Below, piece by piece: positions 8,077 through 15,071 of a DNA stretch of 25,007 bases. How positions within the stretch are numbered: position 1 is the stretch's first letter; the number at the start of each line of letters is the position of its first letter. A program made the translations under genes and the position numbers. The notes below the pieces were generated by a model, which saw only the letters and a program-made list of their open reading frames with translations, did no database searches and was not told the DNA's origin. The stretch comes from DATKSG01 sp035531775 (GTDB lineage: Bacteria; Actinomycetota; Acidimicrobiia; Acidimicrobiales; UBA8190): assembly GCA_035531775.1 (NCBI GenBank), contig DATKSG010000040.1, positions 1-25,007 of the forward strand. Reading direction: 5' to 3'.

Positions 8077-9373
8077 AGGGACACCCCCCGTCCTTCACGT
8101 GCACCAGGAACTCGTCGCGGAACATGCGGATCCCCGAGGCGATCGACGAGGGGATGGAGGAGCCGAGGACGCAGATGGTGGTCTGCTGCGGGGGCCAACT
8201 CACGCCCGGAGCCAGGTTGTCGCACAGGTCCATGAGCAGGTCGAGGTCGTCGTCGCGCCCCACGCCGTCCTCTATGCGCCGGAGGATCTTCTCGAGCCAG
8301 CCGCTTCCCTCGCGACACGGCGTGCACTGGCCGCACGACTCGCGACGGAAAAAGCGCGTGATGCGCCAGGCGGCGCGCACCGCACAGGTGGACTCGTCCA
8401 TGACCACGATGGACCCCGATCCGAGCATCGATCCCTGCTCGGCCACCTCGTCCTGGCCTAGGGGCAGGTCGAGGTGTTGGGGGCCGAACCACGGAGCCGA
8501 CACGCCGCCGGGGATGACGGCCTTCAGCTGGCGGCCGCCGGGGATCCCGCCGCCGAGCACCGGGGCGAATATGAGGTCGCGGAAGGTCGTCTTCACCATC
8601 TCGACTTCGTAGACCCCGGGGTTGCGCACGTGCCCGGCCAGGGCGAAGAGCCGGGTGCCGGTGGAGCGTCCCGCCCCCAGGGCGCTGAAGGCGGCCGAGC
8701 CGTGGACCATGACCCAGGGCAGGTTGGACAAGGTCTCCACGTTGTTGACCACCGTGGGCTCTCCGTAGAGGCCGATGGCGGCCGGGAAGTACGGGGGCTT
8801 GATGCGGGGGAAGCCGCGCTTGCCCTCGAGGCTCTCGATGAGGGCGGTCTCCTCGCCACAGATGTAGGCCCCGGCCCCGGGGTGCACCACGATGTCCACG
8901 CTGAAGCCCGACCCGAAGATGTCGCGCCCCACGGCGCCATGCTCGTAGGCGTCGTTGAGCGCTGATTGCACCCGCTCGAGCCCGAGGGCGAACTCCCCCC
9001 GGATGTATACGAAAGCCCGCGCCGCCTGGATGGCGTAGGCGGCGATGACCACACCCTCGATGAGCTGATGGGGATCGCGCTCGACCAGCATGTGGTCCTT
9101 GAAGGTGGCTGGCTCGCTTTCGTCGCCGTTCACCACCAGGTACGGCACCGGCCCCTTGCGCAGCATCGACCACTTGCGCCCGGCCGGGAAGCCGGCGCCG
9201 CCGCGACCGAGCAGGCTCACGGCGTCCACCTCGGCCGCCACCGCCTCCGGCGTCATCGACAGCGCCTTGCGCAGGCCCTCATATCCACCGGTGGCCAGGT
9301 AGCGCTCCAGGGTGTGGGAGTCCTCGTGGCCGAGGCGCGAGGTGACGATGCGCGGGGCTTCGGTGATGGCCAT
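8069..9373 (-). CDS. nuoF: NADH-quinone oxidoreductase subunit F (NADH and FMN binding)
   Basis: Entry point for electrons: binds NADH and FMN and carries [4Fe-4S] cluster N3. 434 residues, normal length. The FMN/NADH glycine-rich loop is LLGRGGAGFPAGRKW (about 54-68), followed by VNGDESEPATFKDH (82-94) and AYICGEETALIESLEG (169-184). N3 ligands are Cys347, 350, 353 in ESCGQCTPCREG and Cys401 in TTICVLG. The C-terminus ends in KDGGCPYG, overlapping the nuoG start by 8 nt. The ATG at 9373 shares a base with the nuoE stop (TGATG). Confidence 0.98.
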   Translation of the reverse strand: MAITEAPRIVTSRLGHEDSHTLERYLATGGYEGLRKALSMTPEAVAAEVDAVSLLGRGGAGFPAGRKWSMLRKGPVPYLVVNGDESEPATFKDHMLVERDPHQLIEGVVIAAYAIQAARAFVYIRGEFALGLERVQSALNDAYEHGAVGRDIFGSGFSVDIVVHPGAGAYICGEETALIESLEGKRGFPRIKPPYFPAAIGLYGEPTVVNNVETLSNLPWVMVHGSAAFSALGAGRSTGTRLFALAGHVRNPGVYEVEMVKTTFRDLIFAPVLGGGIPGGRQLKAVIPGGVSAPWFGPQHLDLPLGQDEVAEQGSMLGSGSIVVMDESTCAVRAAWRITRFFRRESCGQCTPCREGSGWLEKILRRIEDGVGRDDDLDLLMDLCDNLAPGVSWPPQQTTICVLGSSIPSSIASGIRMFRDEFLVHVKDGGCPYG

Positions 9374-10002
9374 CAGGACCCCGACCCTCGGGCGGCGCGC
9401 TCGGCCATAGCCGAGGCCGCCGCGGCGCGCTCGGCCCGGATGGTCTCGTCGTCGACGCGCAGGGGGCCCTGGCGGCGCACCCTCATGAGGGTGCCGTGGG
9501 CCGGGACGTCACCGGCCAGCGCCCCCTGGCGCAGGGCGGCCACGATGGCGTCGAAGGACTCGGCCGTCACGTCGCCGAAGAAGCGGTGGTTTACCTGCAA
9601 GCACGGGGCCCGGCCGCAGTCGGCCACGCACTCGGCCTCCTCCAGGGTGAAGATGCCGTCGGCGGTGGTGGCCCCGACCCTGACGTCGAGCTGCGCCTGG
9701 GCGTGGTCGAGCAGTTCGTAGGCGCCACGCAGCATGCAGGCGATGTTGGTGCAGATGGCGATCAGGTAGTTGCCCACCGGCTCGGTGTGCAGCATGTCGT
9801 AGAACGAAGCCGTGCCGAGCACCTCGGCCGGCGTGAGGCCCACCAGCTCGGCGATCTCGGCCACCGCCTCGGGGCGCAGCCAGCCGTCCTGCTCCTGGGC
9901 CAGGTGGCAGATGGGGATGAGGGCCGAGCGAGGGTGCGGATAGAGCGCCAGCAGCTCACGGGCGCGCGCCTGGACCTCGGGTGACAGATGCGCCGTGCTC
10001 AC
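9373..10002 (-). CDS. nuoE: NADH-quinone oxidoreductase subunit E (24 kDa [2Fe-2S] subunit)
   Basis: Thioredoxin-fold subunit partnering NuoF and carrying [2Fe-2S] cluster N1a. 209 residues. Ligands are Cys84 and Cys89 in ICTNIACML and Cys125 and Cys129 in AECVADCGRAPCLQVN. The N-terminal helical part (LYPHPRSALIPICHLAQEQDGWL) is typical. The start is a GTG at 10002 overlapping the nuoD stop as GTGA. The last 40 residues form a charged, Ala/Arg-rich tail without recognised function. Confidence 0.97.
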   Translation of the reverse strand: MSTAHLSPEVQARARELLALYPHPRSALIPICHLAQEQDGWLRPEAVAEIAELVGLTPAEVLGTASFYDMLHTEPVGNYLIAICTNIACMLRGAYELLDHAQAQLDVRVGATTADGIFTLEEAECVADCGRAPCLQVNHRFFGDVTAESFDAIVAALRQGALAGDVPAHGTLMRVRRQGPLRVDDETIRAERAAAASAMAERAARGSGS

Positions 10003-11327
10003 CGGTCCACCTCCCCCATTACGGGGTCCACCGACGAGATGGTGGCCACGGCGTCGGCCACCAGGCCACCGCGCATCATCACCGGCAGAGCCTGGAGGTT
10101 CACGAACGAGGGGGCTCGGATGTGCATGCGGTACGGCTTGCCCGAACCGTCGGAGACCAGATAGCAGCCGAGCTCGCCGCGCGGTGACTCCACGGCCACG
10201 TACACCTCGCCCTCGGGCACCTTGAAGCCCTCGGTGAAGAGCTTGAAGTGGTGGATGAGGGCCTCCATCGACTCGTCGATGCGGGCGCGCGGCGGGGGCG
10301 TGATCTTCTTGTCCTGCACCCGGTAGTCACCGAGCGGCATGCGCTCGAGAACTTGCCGGATCATGCGCACAGACTCCCTGATCTCGTTCAAGCGGATGGC
10401 GTAGCGGTCGAAGTTGTCGCCGTAGGTCCCGATGATGACGTCGAAGTCCACCTGGTCGTAGGCCAAGTACGGCATGGTGCGGCGCAGGTCCCAGGCAACG
10501 CCGGTGGAGCGCAGGATGGGCCCGGTGACCGACAGGGCCATGGCCTCGTCGGCCGAGATCGACCCGACGCCTTCCATGCGTTCGCGGAAGATGGGCTGTC
10601 CGGTGAGCAGCTCGTCGTAGTCCCCGAGCCGTTCGCTCACCGTGTCGCAGATGAGCTCGACGTCGTCCTCCCAGCCGTCGGGGAGATCGGCGGCGGTACC
10701 GCCGGGACGAATGAAGTTGTGGTTCATCCGCAACCCGGTGGTCTTCTCGAAGAAGGCCAGCACCATCTCGCGCTCGCGGAAGCCGAAGATCATCATGGTC
10801 GTAGATCCCACGTCCATGCCGTTGGTGGCCAGCCACATGAGGTGCGACGAAACTCGCTGCAGCTCGGCCAGCAGCATCCTCATCCACACCGCCCGAGGCG
10901 GCAGCTCCACGCCGAGCAGGGCCTCGACGGCCATGGCGAAGACCAGCTCGTTGCTGAGCGGCGACAGGTAGTCCATCCGGGTGACGTTGGTGGCACCCTG
11001 CTGGTAGGTGAGCTCCTCACCCGTCTTCTCCATGCCGGTGTGGAGGTATCCGATGATGGGCTTGGTGCGCAGCACCGTCTCGCCGTCGAGCTCCATCATC
11101 AGGCGCAGCACCCCGTGGGTCGAGGGGTGCTGCGGACCCATGTTGATGATCATGGTGTCGTCGCCGGTGCGCTCGAGGTCGAGGCTGGCGTCGGGCGGCG
11201 GATGGCTCTCCGGGCGCCGCAGGACCGCCCCCACCTCGCGGCGCAGCTCCTCGGCCCCGGTCTGGCTGCGGGGAGCGAGCTTCTGGGTGCCCTCGTCGGT
11301 CTCGGCCACGAAGTCGGGCTCGGTCAT
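9999..11327 (-). CDS. nuoD: NADH-quinone oxidoreductase subunit D (49 kDa quinone-site subunit)
   Basis: Peripheral-arm subunit related to the large subunit of [NiFe] hydrogenases, which with NuoB forms the quinone reduction site. 442 residues. The quinone-site loop NMGPQHPSTHG holds His67, and the Tyr expected to bind the quinone headgroup is probably the one in RMDYLSPLSNE. The C-terminus SIDPVMGEVDR-type end is present as SSVDPVMGEVDR. The Ni-binding Cys of hydrogenases are absent, as expected. The N-terminal 55 or so residues are a variable hydrophilic extension. The ATG at 11327 overlaps the nuoC stop as ATGA. The stop overlaps the nuoE GTG. Confidence 0.97.
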   Translation of the reverse strand: MTEPDFVAETDEGTQKLAPRSQTGAEELRREVGAVLRRPESHPPPDASLDLERTGDDTMIINMGPQHPSTHGVLRLMMELDGETVLRTKPIIGYLHTGMEKTGEELTYQQGATNVTRMDYLSPLSNELVFAMAVEALLGVELPPRAVWMRMLLAELQRVSSHLMWLATNGMDVGSTTMMIFGFREREMVLAFFEKTTGLRMNHNFIRPGGTAADLPDGWEDDVELICDTVSERLGDYDELLTGQPIFRERMEGVGSISADEAMALSVTGPILRSTGVAWDLRRTMPYLAYDQVDFDVIIGTYGDNFDRYAIRLNEIRESVRMIRQVLERMPLGDYRVQDKKITPPPRARIDESMEALIHHFKLFTEGFKVPEGEVYVAVESPRGELGCYLVSDGSGKPYRMHIRAPSFVNLQALPVMMRGGLVADAVATISSVDPVMGEVDR

Positions 11328-11776
11328 CGCGGACCGGGGGCTTCTTTGAATTGCACCGGCACCCGGCCCACGCCGTAGTCCTTGCGCAGGGGGTGGCCTT
11401 CCCAGTCCTCGGGCATGAGGATGCGGGTCAGGTCGGGGTGCCCGGTGAAACGGATGCCGAACATGTCGAAGGCCTCGCGCTCCATGGCCTCCACCCCGGG
11501 GTAGAGGTCCCACAGGGACCCGAGGGTGGGGTCGGACTCGGGCACCTGCACCCGTACCCTCACCCGGCGGCGCTGCTCGATGGACAGGAGCTGGACCACC
11601 ACCTCGAATCGCTCGGGAGCCGTGGCTTCGGGGAGCGCGCGCCCCGGGTGCAACAGGTAGTCCACCGCACACAGGTCGGTGCACAACTCGAAGCCCTCGT
11701 GTCGCCGGGCGCGCACGACGTCTAAGTAGTCGCCTCGGTCGGGGAAGAGGTGCTCGGCCTGGAGCGGGGTCGTCAA
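11324..11776 (-). CDS. nuoC: NADH-quinone oxidoreductase subunit C (30 kDa subunit)
   Basis: Peripheral-arm structural subunit. The diagnostic C-terminal block is intact: REAFDMFGIRFTGHPDL followed by RILMPEDWEGHPLRKDY. I choose the TTG at 11776 as start because it overlaps the nuoB stop as TTGA, matching the junction style of the whole operon. This gives 150 residues beginning LTTPLQAEHLFPDRGDY, and everything upstream in this frame is nuoB shadow. At 150 residues it is a compact but complete NuoC, with LCTDLCAVDY marking the start of the conserved fold. It is not fused to nuoD, unlike in E. coli. Confidence 0.94.
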   Translation of the reverse strand: MTTPLQAEHLFPDRGDYLDVVRARRHEGFELCTDLCAVDYLLHPGRALPEATAPERFEVVVQLLSIEQRRRVRVRVQVPESDPTLGSLWDLYPGVEAMEREAFDMFGIRFTGHPDLTRILMPEDWEGHPLRKDYGVGRVPVQFKEAPGPR

Positions 11777-12330
11777 CGCGGCGTCCCCAGGCGCACGGCG
11801 TCGGGGCGCTCGGGCACCCACCCGGCCAACTCCTCGTCGCGTCGCACACCGGGCTGGCGGCGCCGGGTGATCTCCCCGGTGCGGATCTGCTCGTGCAGAG
11901 TGAGGATGGCGTGCAGCAGGGTCTCGGGGCTCGGCGGGCAGCCAGGCGCGTACACGTCCACGGGGACGATCTGGTCGACACCCTGGACGATGGCGTAGTT
12001 GTTGAACATCCCGCCGGTAGAGGCGCACACGCCCATGGAGATGACCCACTTGGGCTCCATCATCTGGTCGTAGACCTGGCGCAGCACCGGAGCCATCTTC
12101 TGCGACACCCGGCCGGCCACGATCATGAGGTCGGCCTGGCGCGGTGAGGCGCGGAACACCTCCATACCGAAGCGGCTCAGGTCGAAGTCCGCCGCCCCCA
12201 CCGCCATCATCTCGATGGCACAGCAGGCCAAGCCGAAGGTGACCGGCCACACGCTCATCCGGCGCGCCCACTTGACCAGGTCTTCCAACCGGCCGGTGAG
12301 GAAGTTGTGCTGAAGGTCCTCGAGTCCCAT
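11773..12330 (-). CDS. nuoB: NADH-quinone oxidoreductase subunit B (cluster N2 subunit)
   Basis: Carries [4Fe-4S] cluster N2, the immediate electron donor to quinone. 185 residues. All four ligands are visible: the tandem Cys36-Cys37 in GLACCAIEMM, Cys102 in MGVCASTGGMFNNY and Cys131 in YAPGCPPSPE. The ATG at 12330 is 10 nt downstream of the nuoA stop (intergenic GGGGCTCATCG carries a modest Shine-Dalgarno). The C-terminal 30 residues are a variable polar tail. The stop overlaps the nuoC TTG. Confidence 0.98.
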   Translation of the reverse strand: MGLEDLQHNFLTGRLEDLVKWARRMSVWPVTFGLACCAIEMMAVGAADFDLSRFGMEVFRASPRQADLMIVAGRVSQKMAPVLRQVYDQMMEPKWVISMGVCASTGGMFNNYAIVQGVDQIVPVDVYAPGCPPSPETLLHAILTLHEQIRTGEITRRRQPGVRRDEELAGWVPERPDAVRLGTPR

Positions 12331-12340
12331 CGATGAGCCC

Positions 12341-12796
12341 CTACGCCGCCCGGCCGGTGGGGGGGCCGGCCTCGGGGCCCACGCGGGCCACGGTGGACTC
12401 GGTGGTGCGCTCGGACGCCGCCGGACGCAGCTGCTTGGCCGGGCCCCAGTCGAGGGCCCCGTTGCTCACCAGGTAGAGGAACGACACGAAGACGATGGCG
12501 GCGAAGACGACGACCTCGATGAAGCCGAAGGCCCGCAGCTGGCGGAAGATCACGGCCCAGGGGTAGAGGAACACGATCTCGATGTCGAAGATGATGAAGA
12601 TCATGGCCACCAGGTAGAAGCGCACCGGGAAGCGCTGCGGCGGCTCGATGTCGGGGACGATCCCGCACTCGTAGGGCGCCAGCTTGGCCGCCGTCGGCCG
12701 CTTGCGAGGGGCGAGGAGCGACGACGCCACGAAGGACACCGCCGCGAAGGCGATGCTGAGCCCGAGCAGCAGCACGATCGGCAGATAGTCGGCCAT
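12341..12796 (-). CDS. nuoA: NADH-quinone oxidoreductase subunit A, first gene of the nuo operon
   Basis: Three-helix membrane subunit of complex I. 151 residues from the ATG at 12796 (MADYLPIVLLLGL). Family marks are LAPYECGI after helix 1 and the acidic helix FYLVAMIFIIFDIEIVFLYPWA. An in-frame ATG at 12853 would add 19 residues (MATGQCACGNEA...), but the family N-terminus begins at MADYLP, so I prefer the shorter form. The C-terminal 30 or so residues are polar and variable. No convincing promoter could be picked in the short divergent spacer, though transcription of the operon must begin around there. Confidence 0.96.
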   Translation of the reverse strand: MADYLPIVLLLGLSIAFAAVSFVASSLLAPRKRPTAAKLAPYECGIVPDIEPPQRFPVRFYLVAMIFIIFDIEIVFLYPWAVIFRQLRAFGFIEVVVFAAIVFVSFLYLVSNGALDWGPAKQLRPAASERTTESTVARVGPEAGPPTGRAA

Positions 12797-12906
12797 GACC
12801 GAGAGCGGTTCTACCACGGCCTCGTTACCGCAGGCACATTGACCGGTCGCCATGGGCCCGGCGGCCGATGGGACGGCGACGCGGGACCCGACCTACGATC
12901 CCACCC
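12797..12906. promoter_or_regulatory. Divergent promoter region between nuoA and the geranylgeranyl reductase gene
   Basis: This 110-base spacer separates two divergent genes, so it must hold start signals for both. The rightward promoter is convincing (see the TACGAT entry). For the leftward nuo operon I see only weak candidates (TAACGA and TAGAAC on the minus strand) and no clear -35. I looked for a Rex-type operator (TGTGAAC...TTCACA) and found none. Confidence 0.6.
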
Positions 12907-12909
12907 GTG
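12894..12909 (+). promoter_or_regulatory. Candidate -10 element and leaderless start of the GGR-family gene
   Basis: TACGAT (12894-12899) fits the actinobacterial TANNNT -10 consensus and sits 7 nt before a GTG (12907). In leaderless actinobacterial transcripts the start codon coincides with the transcription start at this distance. A possible -35 is GGGACG at 12870-12875, 18 nt upstream. No Shine-Dalgarno precedes the GTG, consistent with leaderless translation. It conflicts with the in-frame ATG at 12868, which would start upstream of the -10. Confidence 0.55.
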
Positions 12910-14283
12910 GCCGGCACCTCCAATTCCAAGAAGTCCGACGCCCCGGCGTCGGTCCCCTTCGAGGACGACGGCCGCCTCCACGACGTGCTCGTGGTGGGCG
13001 CCGGGCCCTCGGGAGCGGCGTGCGCCTACTGGCTGGCCGACGCCGGCTGGGACGTGGTGGTGGTGGAGCGAAAGCAGTTCCCCCGGGAGAAGACCTGCGG
13101 CGACGGCCTGACGCCGCGCTCGGTCCGCCAGCTCACCGACATGGGCCTGGCCAACGCCCTGCACGGGGCGCACCGCTACACCGGGCTGCGGTCTTGCGCC
13201 TACGGCATGACCATGGAGCTGCCCTGGCCCGATCACCCCTCGTTCCCCCCCGTGGGCTACGTCATCACCCGCCACGACCTCGACCAGCTGGTAGCCGAGC
13301 GGGCGGCCAAGGCCGGCGCCGTGCTGTGGCAGGGAGTGGAGGCGGCCGAGCCCATCGTGGAGCCCGCCACCGCCTCGTCGCCCGGGGCCGGAGCCGGGGG
13401 CGGGACCCGGCTCGGGGCCGGGGCCGGTGGCCTGCCGGCGTGCACCGGGGCGGTGGTGGTCGATCGCCGCCGGCGCAGCACCCACAGCCTGCGGGCCCGC
13501 TACGTGGTGGTGGCCGACGGCGCCAACTCCCGTTTCGGCCGGGCGCTCGGCACCGTGCGGGACCGGGACTTCCCCCTCGGCATGGCCCTGCGCGGCTACT
13601 TCCGCTCACCGCGACACGACGACCAGTTCATCGAGTCGCACCTCGACATCCGAGACGCCTCGGGCACGGTGGTGCCCGGCTACGGCTGGATCTTCCCCCT
13701 GGGCGACGGCCGGGTGAACGTGGGCGTGGGGCTGCTCAGCGCCGAGGGGCGCTACAAGGGCGTGAACACCAGTCACTTGATGAACGCCTTCGTCGACTGG
13801 GCGCCCAAGTCGTGGGAGCTGTCCATGGCCAGCTCCTGCGGCCCACCCACCGGCGGCAAGCTGCCCATGGGCCTGTCGGTGGCGCCCAGGGTGGGCCCGA
13901 CCACCTTGTCGGTGGGCGACGCGGCGGGCGCCATCAACCCCTTCAACGGCGAGGGCATCGCCTACGGCTACGAGACCGGTCGCCTGGCGGCGGCCTGCCT
14001 GGGAAGGGCGTTGGCCGGCGGCGGGCCCGAGGCCCTCGACGACTACGAGCGCCAGCTCCAAGACGCCTATGGCCTCTATTACCAGGTGGCCCGGGACTTC
14101 GTCCGCATGATCAGCCACCCTCGTCTCATGCAGGCCTGCGTCAAGGCCGGCATGCACTCGGAGAGCATCATGGGCTGGCTGCTCAAGATCATGGCCAACC
14201 TGCTGCGGCCCGACGAGGTGGGCCCGGCCGAGGCCGCCTACCGGGGGCTCGCCACCCTGGCCCAGGCCGTGCCCGGCTTGTAA
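12907..14283 (+). CDS. Geranylgeranyl reductase family FAD-dependent oxidoreductase, probable menaquinone-tail reductase
   Basis: Rossmann-type flavoprotein of 458 residues. The dinucleotide fold begins at VLVVGAGPSGAACAYWLADAG (28-47), followed by VVERKQFPREKTCGDGLTPR (52-71), whose CGDGL is typical of the GGR family. The second FAD motif is SVGDAAGAINPFNGEGIAYGYETG (about 335-358). Family members saturate double bonds of isoprenoid chains (archaeal lipids, phytyl groups, and menaquinone in MenJ of mycobacteria). Adjacency to NDH-1, which I recall also from Streptomyces, argues for menaquinone as substrate (inference). The start is GTG 12907 on the basis of the leaderless promoter; ATG 12868 is the alternative. 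A Gly/Ala-rich insert at about 157-176 is odd. It is convergent with the next gene. Confidence 0.85.
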   Translation: MAGTSNSKKSDAPASVPFEDDGRLHDVLVVGAGPSGAACAYWLADAGWDVVVVERKQFPREKTCGDGLTPRSVRQLTDMGLANALHGAHRYTGLRSCAYGMTMELPWPDHPSFPPVGYVITRHDLDQLVAERAAKAGAVLWQGVEAAEPIVEPATASSPGAGAGGGTRLGAGAGGLPACTGAVVVDRRRRSTHSLRARYVVVADGANSRFGRALGTVRDRDFPLGMALRGYFRSPRHDDQFIESHLDIRDASGTVVPGYGWIFPLGDGRVNVGVGLLSAEGRYKGVNTSHLMNAFVDWAPKSWELSMASSCGPPTGGKLPMGLSVAPRVGPTTLSVGDAAGAINPFNGEGIAYGYETGRLAAACLGRALAGGGPEALDDYERQLQDAYGLYYQVARDFVRMISHPRLMQACVKAGMHSESIMGWLLKIMANLLRPDEVGPAEAAYRGLATLAQAVPGL

Positions 14284-14303
14284 TTGAGCCGTGCCCGGCT
14301 TGT
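14266..14303. repeat. 16-base direct repeat, period 22, straddling the GGR gene stop codon
   Basis: GCCGTGCCCGGCTTGT occurs at 14266-14281, at the very end of the GGR gene, and again identically at 14288-14303, just past its TAA stop. It looks like a small tandem duplication of the gene end. The rest of the 38-base convergent spacer (14284-14321) shows only weak inverted repeats (GAGCC/GGCTC) and no U-tract, so no intrinsic terminator is called. Confidence 0.8.
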
Positions 14304-14321
14304 CGCTGGCTCGGGGCCGAC

Positions 14322-15071
14322 TCAGCCGGTGGCGGCCAGGCCCACCACCGGCTGGGACAGGGCGATGTTGCCGGCCGATCCCCGGAAGTAGGCGTCGCCG
14401 AAGTTGAAGATGCCTCCGTCGGAGGCCACCTCCCAGTACCCGGCCCCGCTCCTGGTGGCGGCGATGCCCACCACCGGTTTGTTGAGCGCCACCTTCCCCA
14501 TCGACCCGTAGAAGCCGGCGTCGCCGAAGGCGAAGATGCCGCCGTCGGTGGCCACCATCCAGTAGCCGTGGCCCGAGGGCGTCACGGCCATGCCCACCAT
14601 CGGCTTGTTGAGCGGCGAGCCGCCCATGGACCCGTGGAAGGCGGCGTCGCCGAAGGCGAACAGGCCGCCGTCGGAGGCCACCAGCCAGTACCCGCCCCCG
14701 TCGGGGGTGGGGGCCATGCCCACCACGGGGCGGTTCAAGGGGGCGCCGCCCATCGATCCCAGGAACGGGGCGTCGAAGGCGAAGATGCCCCCGTCCGAGG
14801 CCACCAGCCAGTAGCCCCCGGTGGCCCGGTCCACGGCCATGCCCACCACCGGTTTGCTCAGGGAGGTGCCCCCCATCGACCCGTGGTAGGCGGCGTCGCC
14901 GAAAGCGAACACGCCGCCGTCGGCCCCCACCATGTAGTAGCCCCCGCCGTCGGCGCTGGGGGCGATGCCGACGATGTCGGACACATGCGCGCCGGCGCCG
15001 GGCACCGAGCCCTGGTAGTTGGTGGCGCCGTAGGAGAACAATCCGCCGTCGGCCGCCGCCAGCAGGTAGCC
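14322..15071 (-). repeat. Six tandem protein-coding repeats (about 126 bp each)
   Basis: Unit starts on the minus strand are at 15071, 14942, 14816, 14693, 14567 and 14441, with the last unit truncated at the stop. Lengths in residues are 43, 42, 41, 42, 42 and 39. The first unit is the most diverged (GYLLAAADGGLFSYGATNYQG). Units 3-5 are very similar. Unit 3 has lost one residue (FDAPFLG in place of FGDAAFHG). Near-identity extends to DNA: CCGTCGGAGGCCACC recurs in several units, suggesting recent duplication or conversion. Confidence 0.9.

Noticed and set aside
12797..12853. Longer NuoA start at 12853 with a CxCxN segment
   Set aside because: The family N-terminus begins at MADYLP, and the extra residues are not hydrophobic or conserved. 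It cannot be excluded without transcript data.
12797..12906. Rex operator search (TGTGAAC...TTCACA-like) in the nuoA and hemA spacers
   Set aside because: No palindrome of this type was seen by eye in 12797-12906 or 24456-24550. The rex promoter itself is outside the window.
14284..14321. Bidirectional intrinsic terminator between convergent genes
   Set aside because: Only 4-5 bp stems and no T-tract on either strand.
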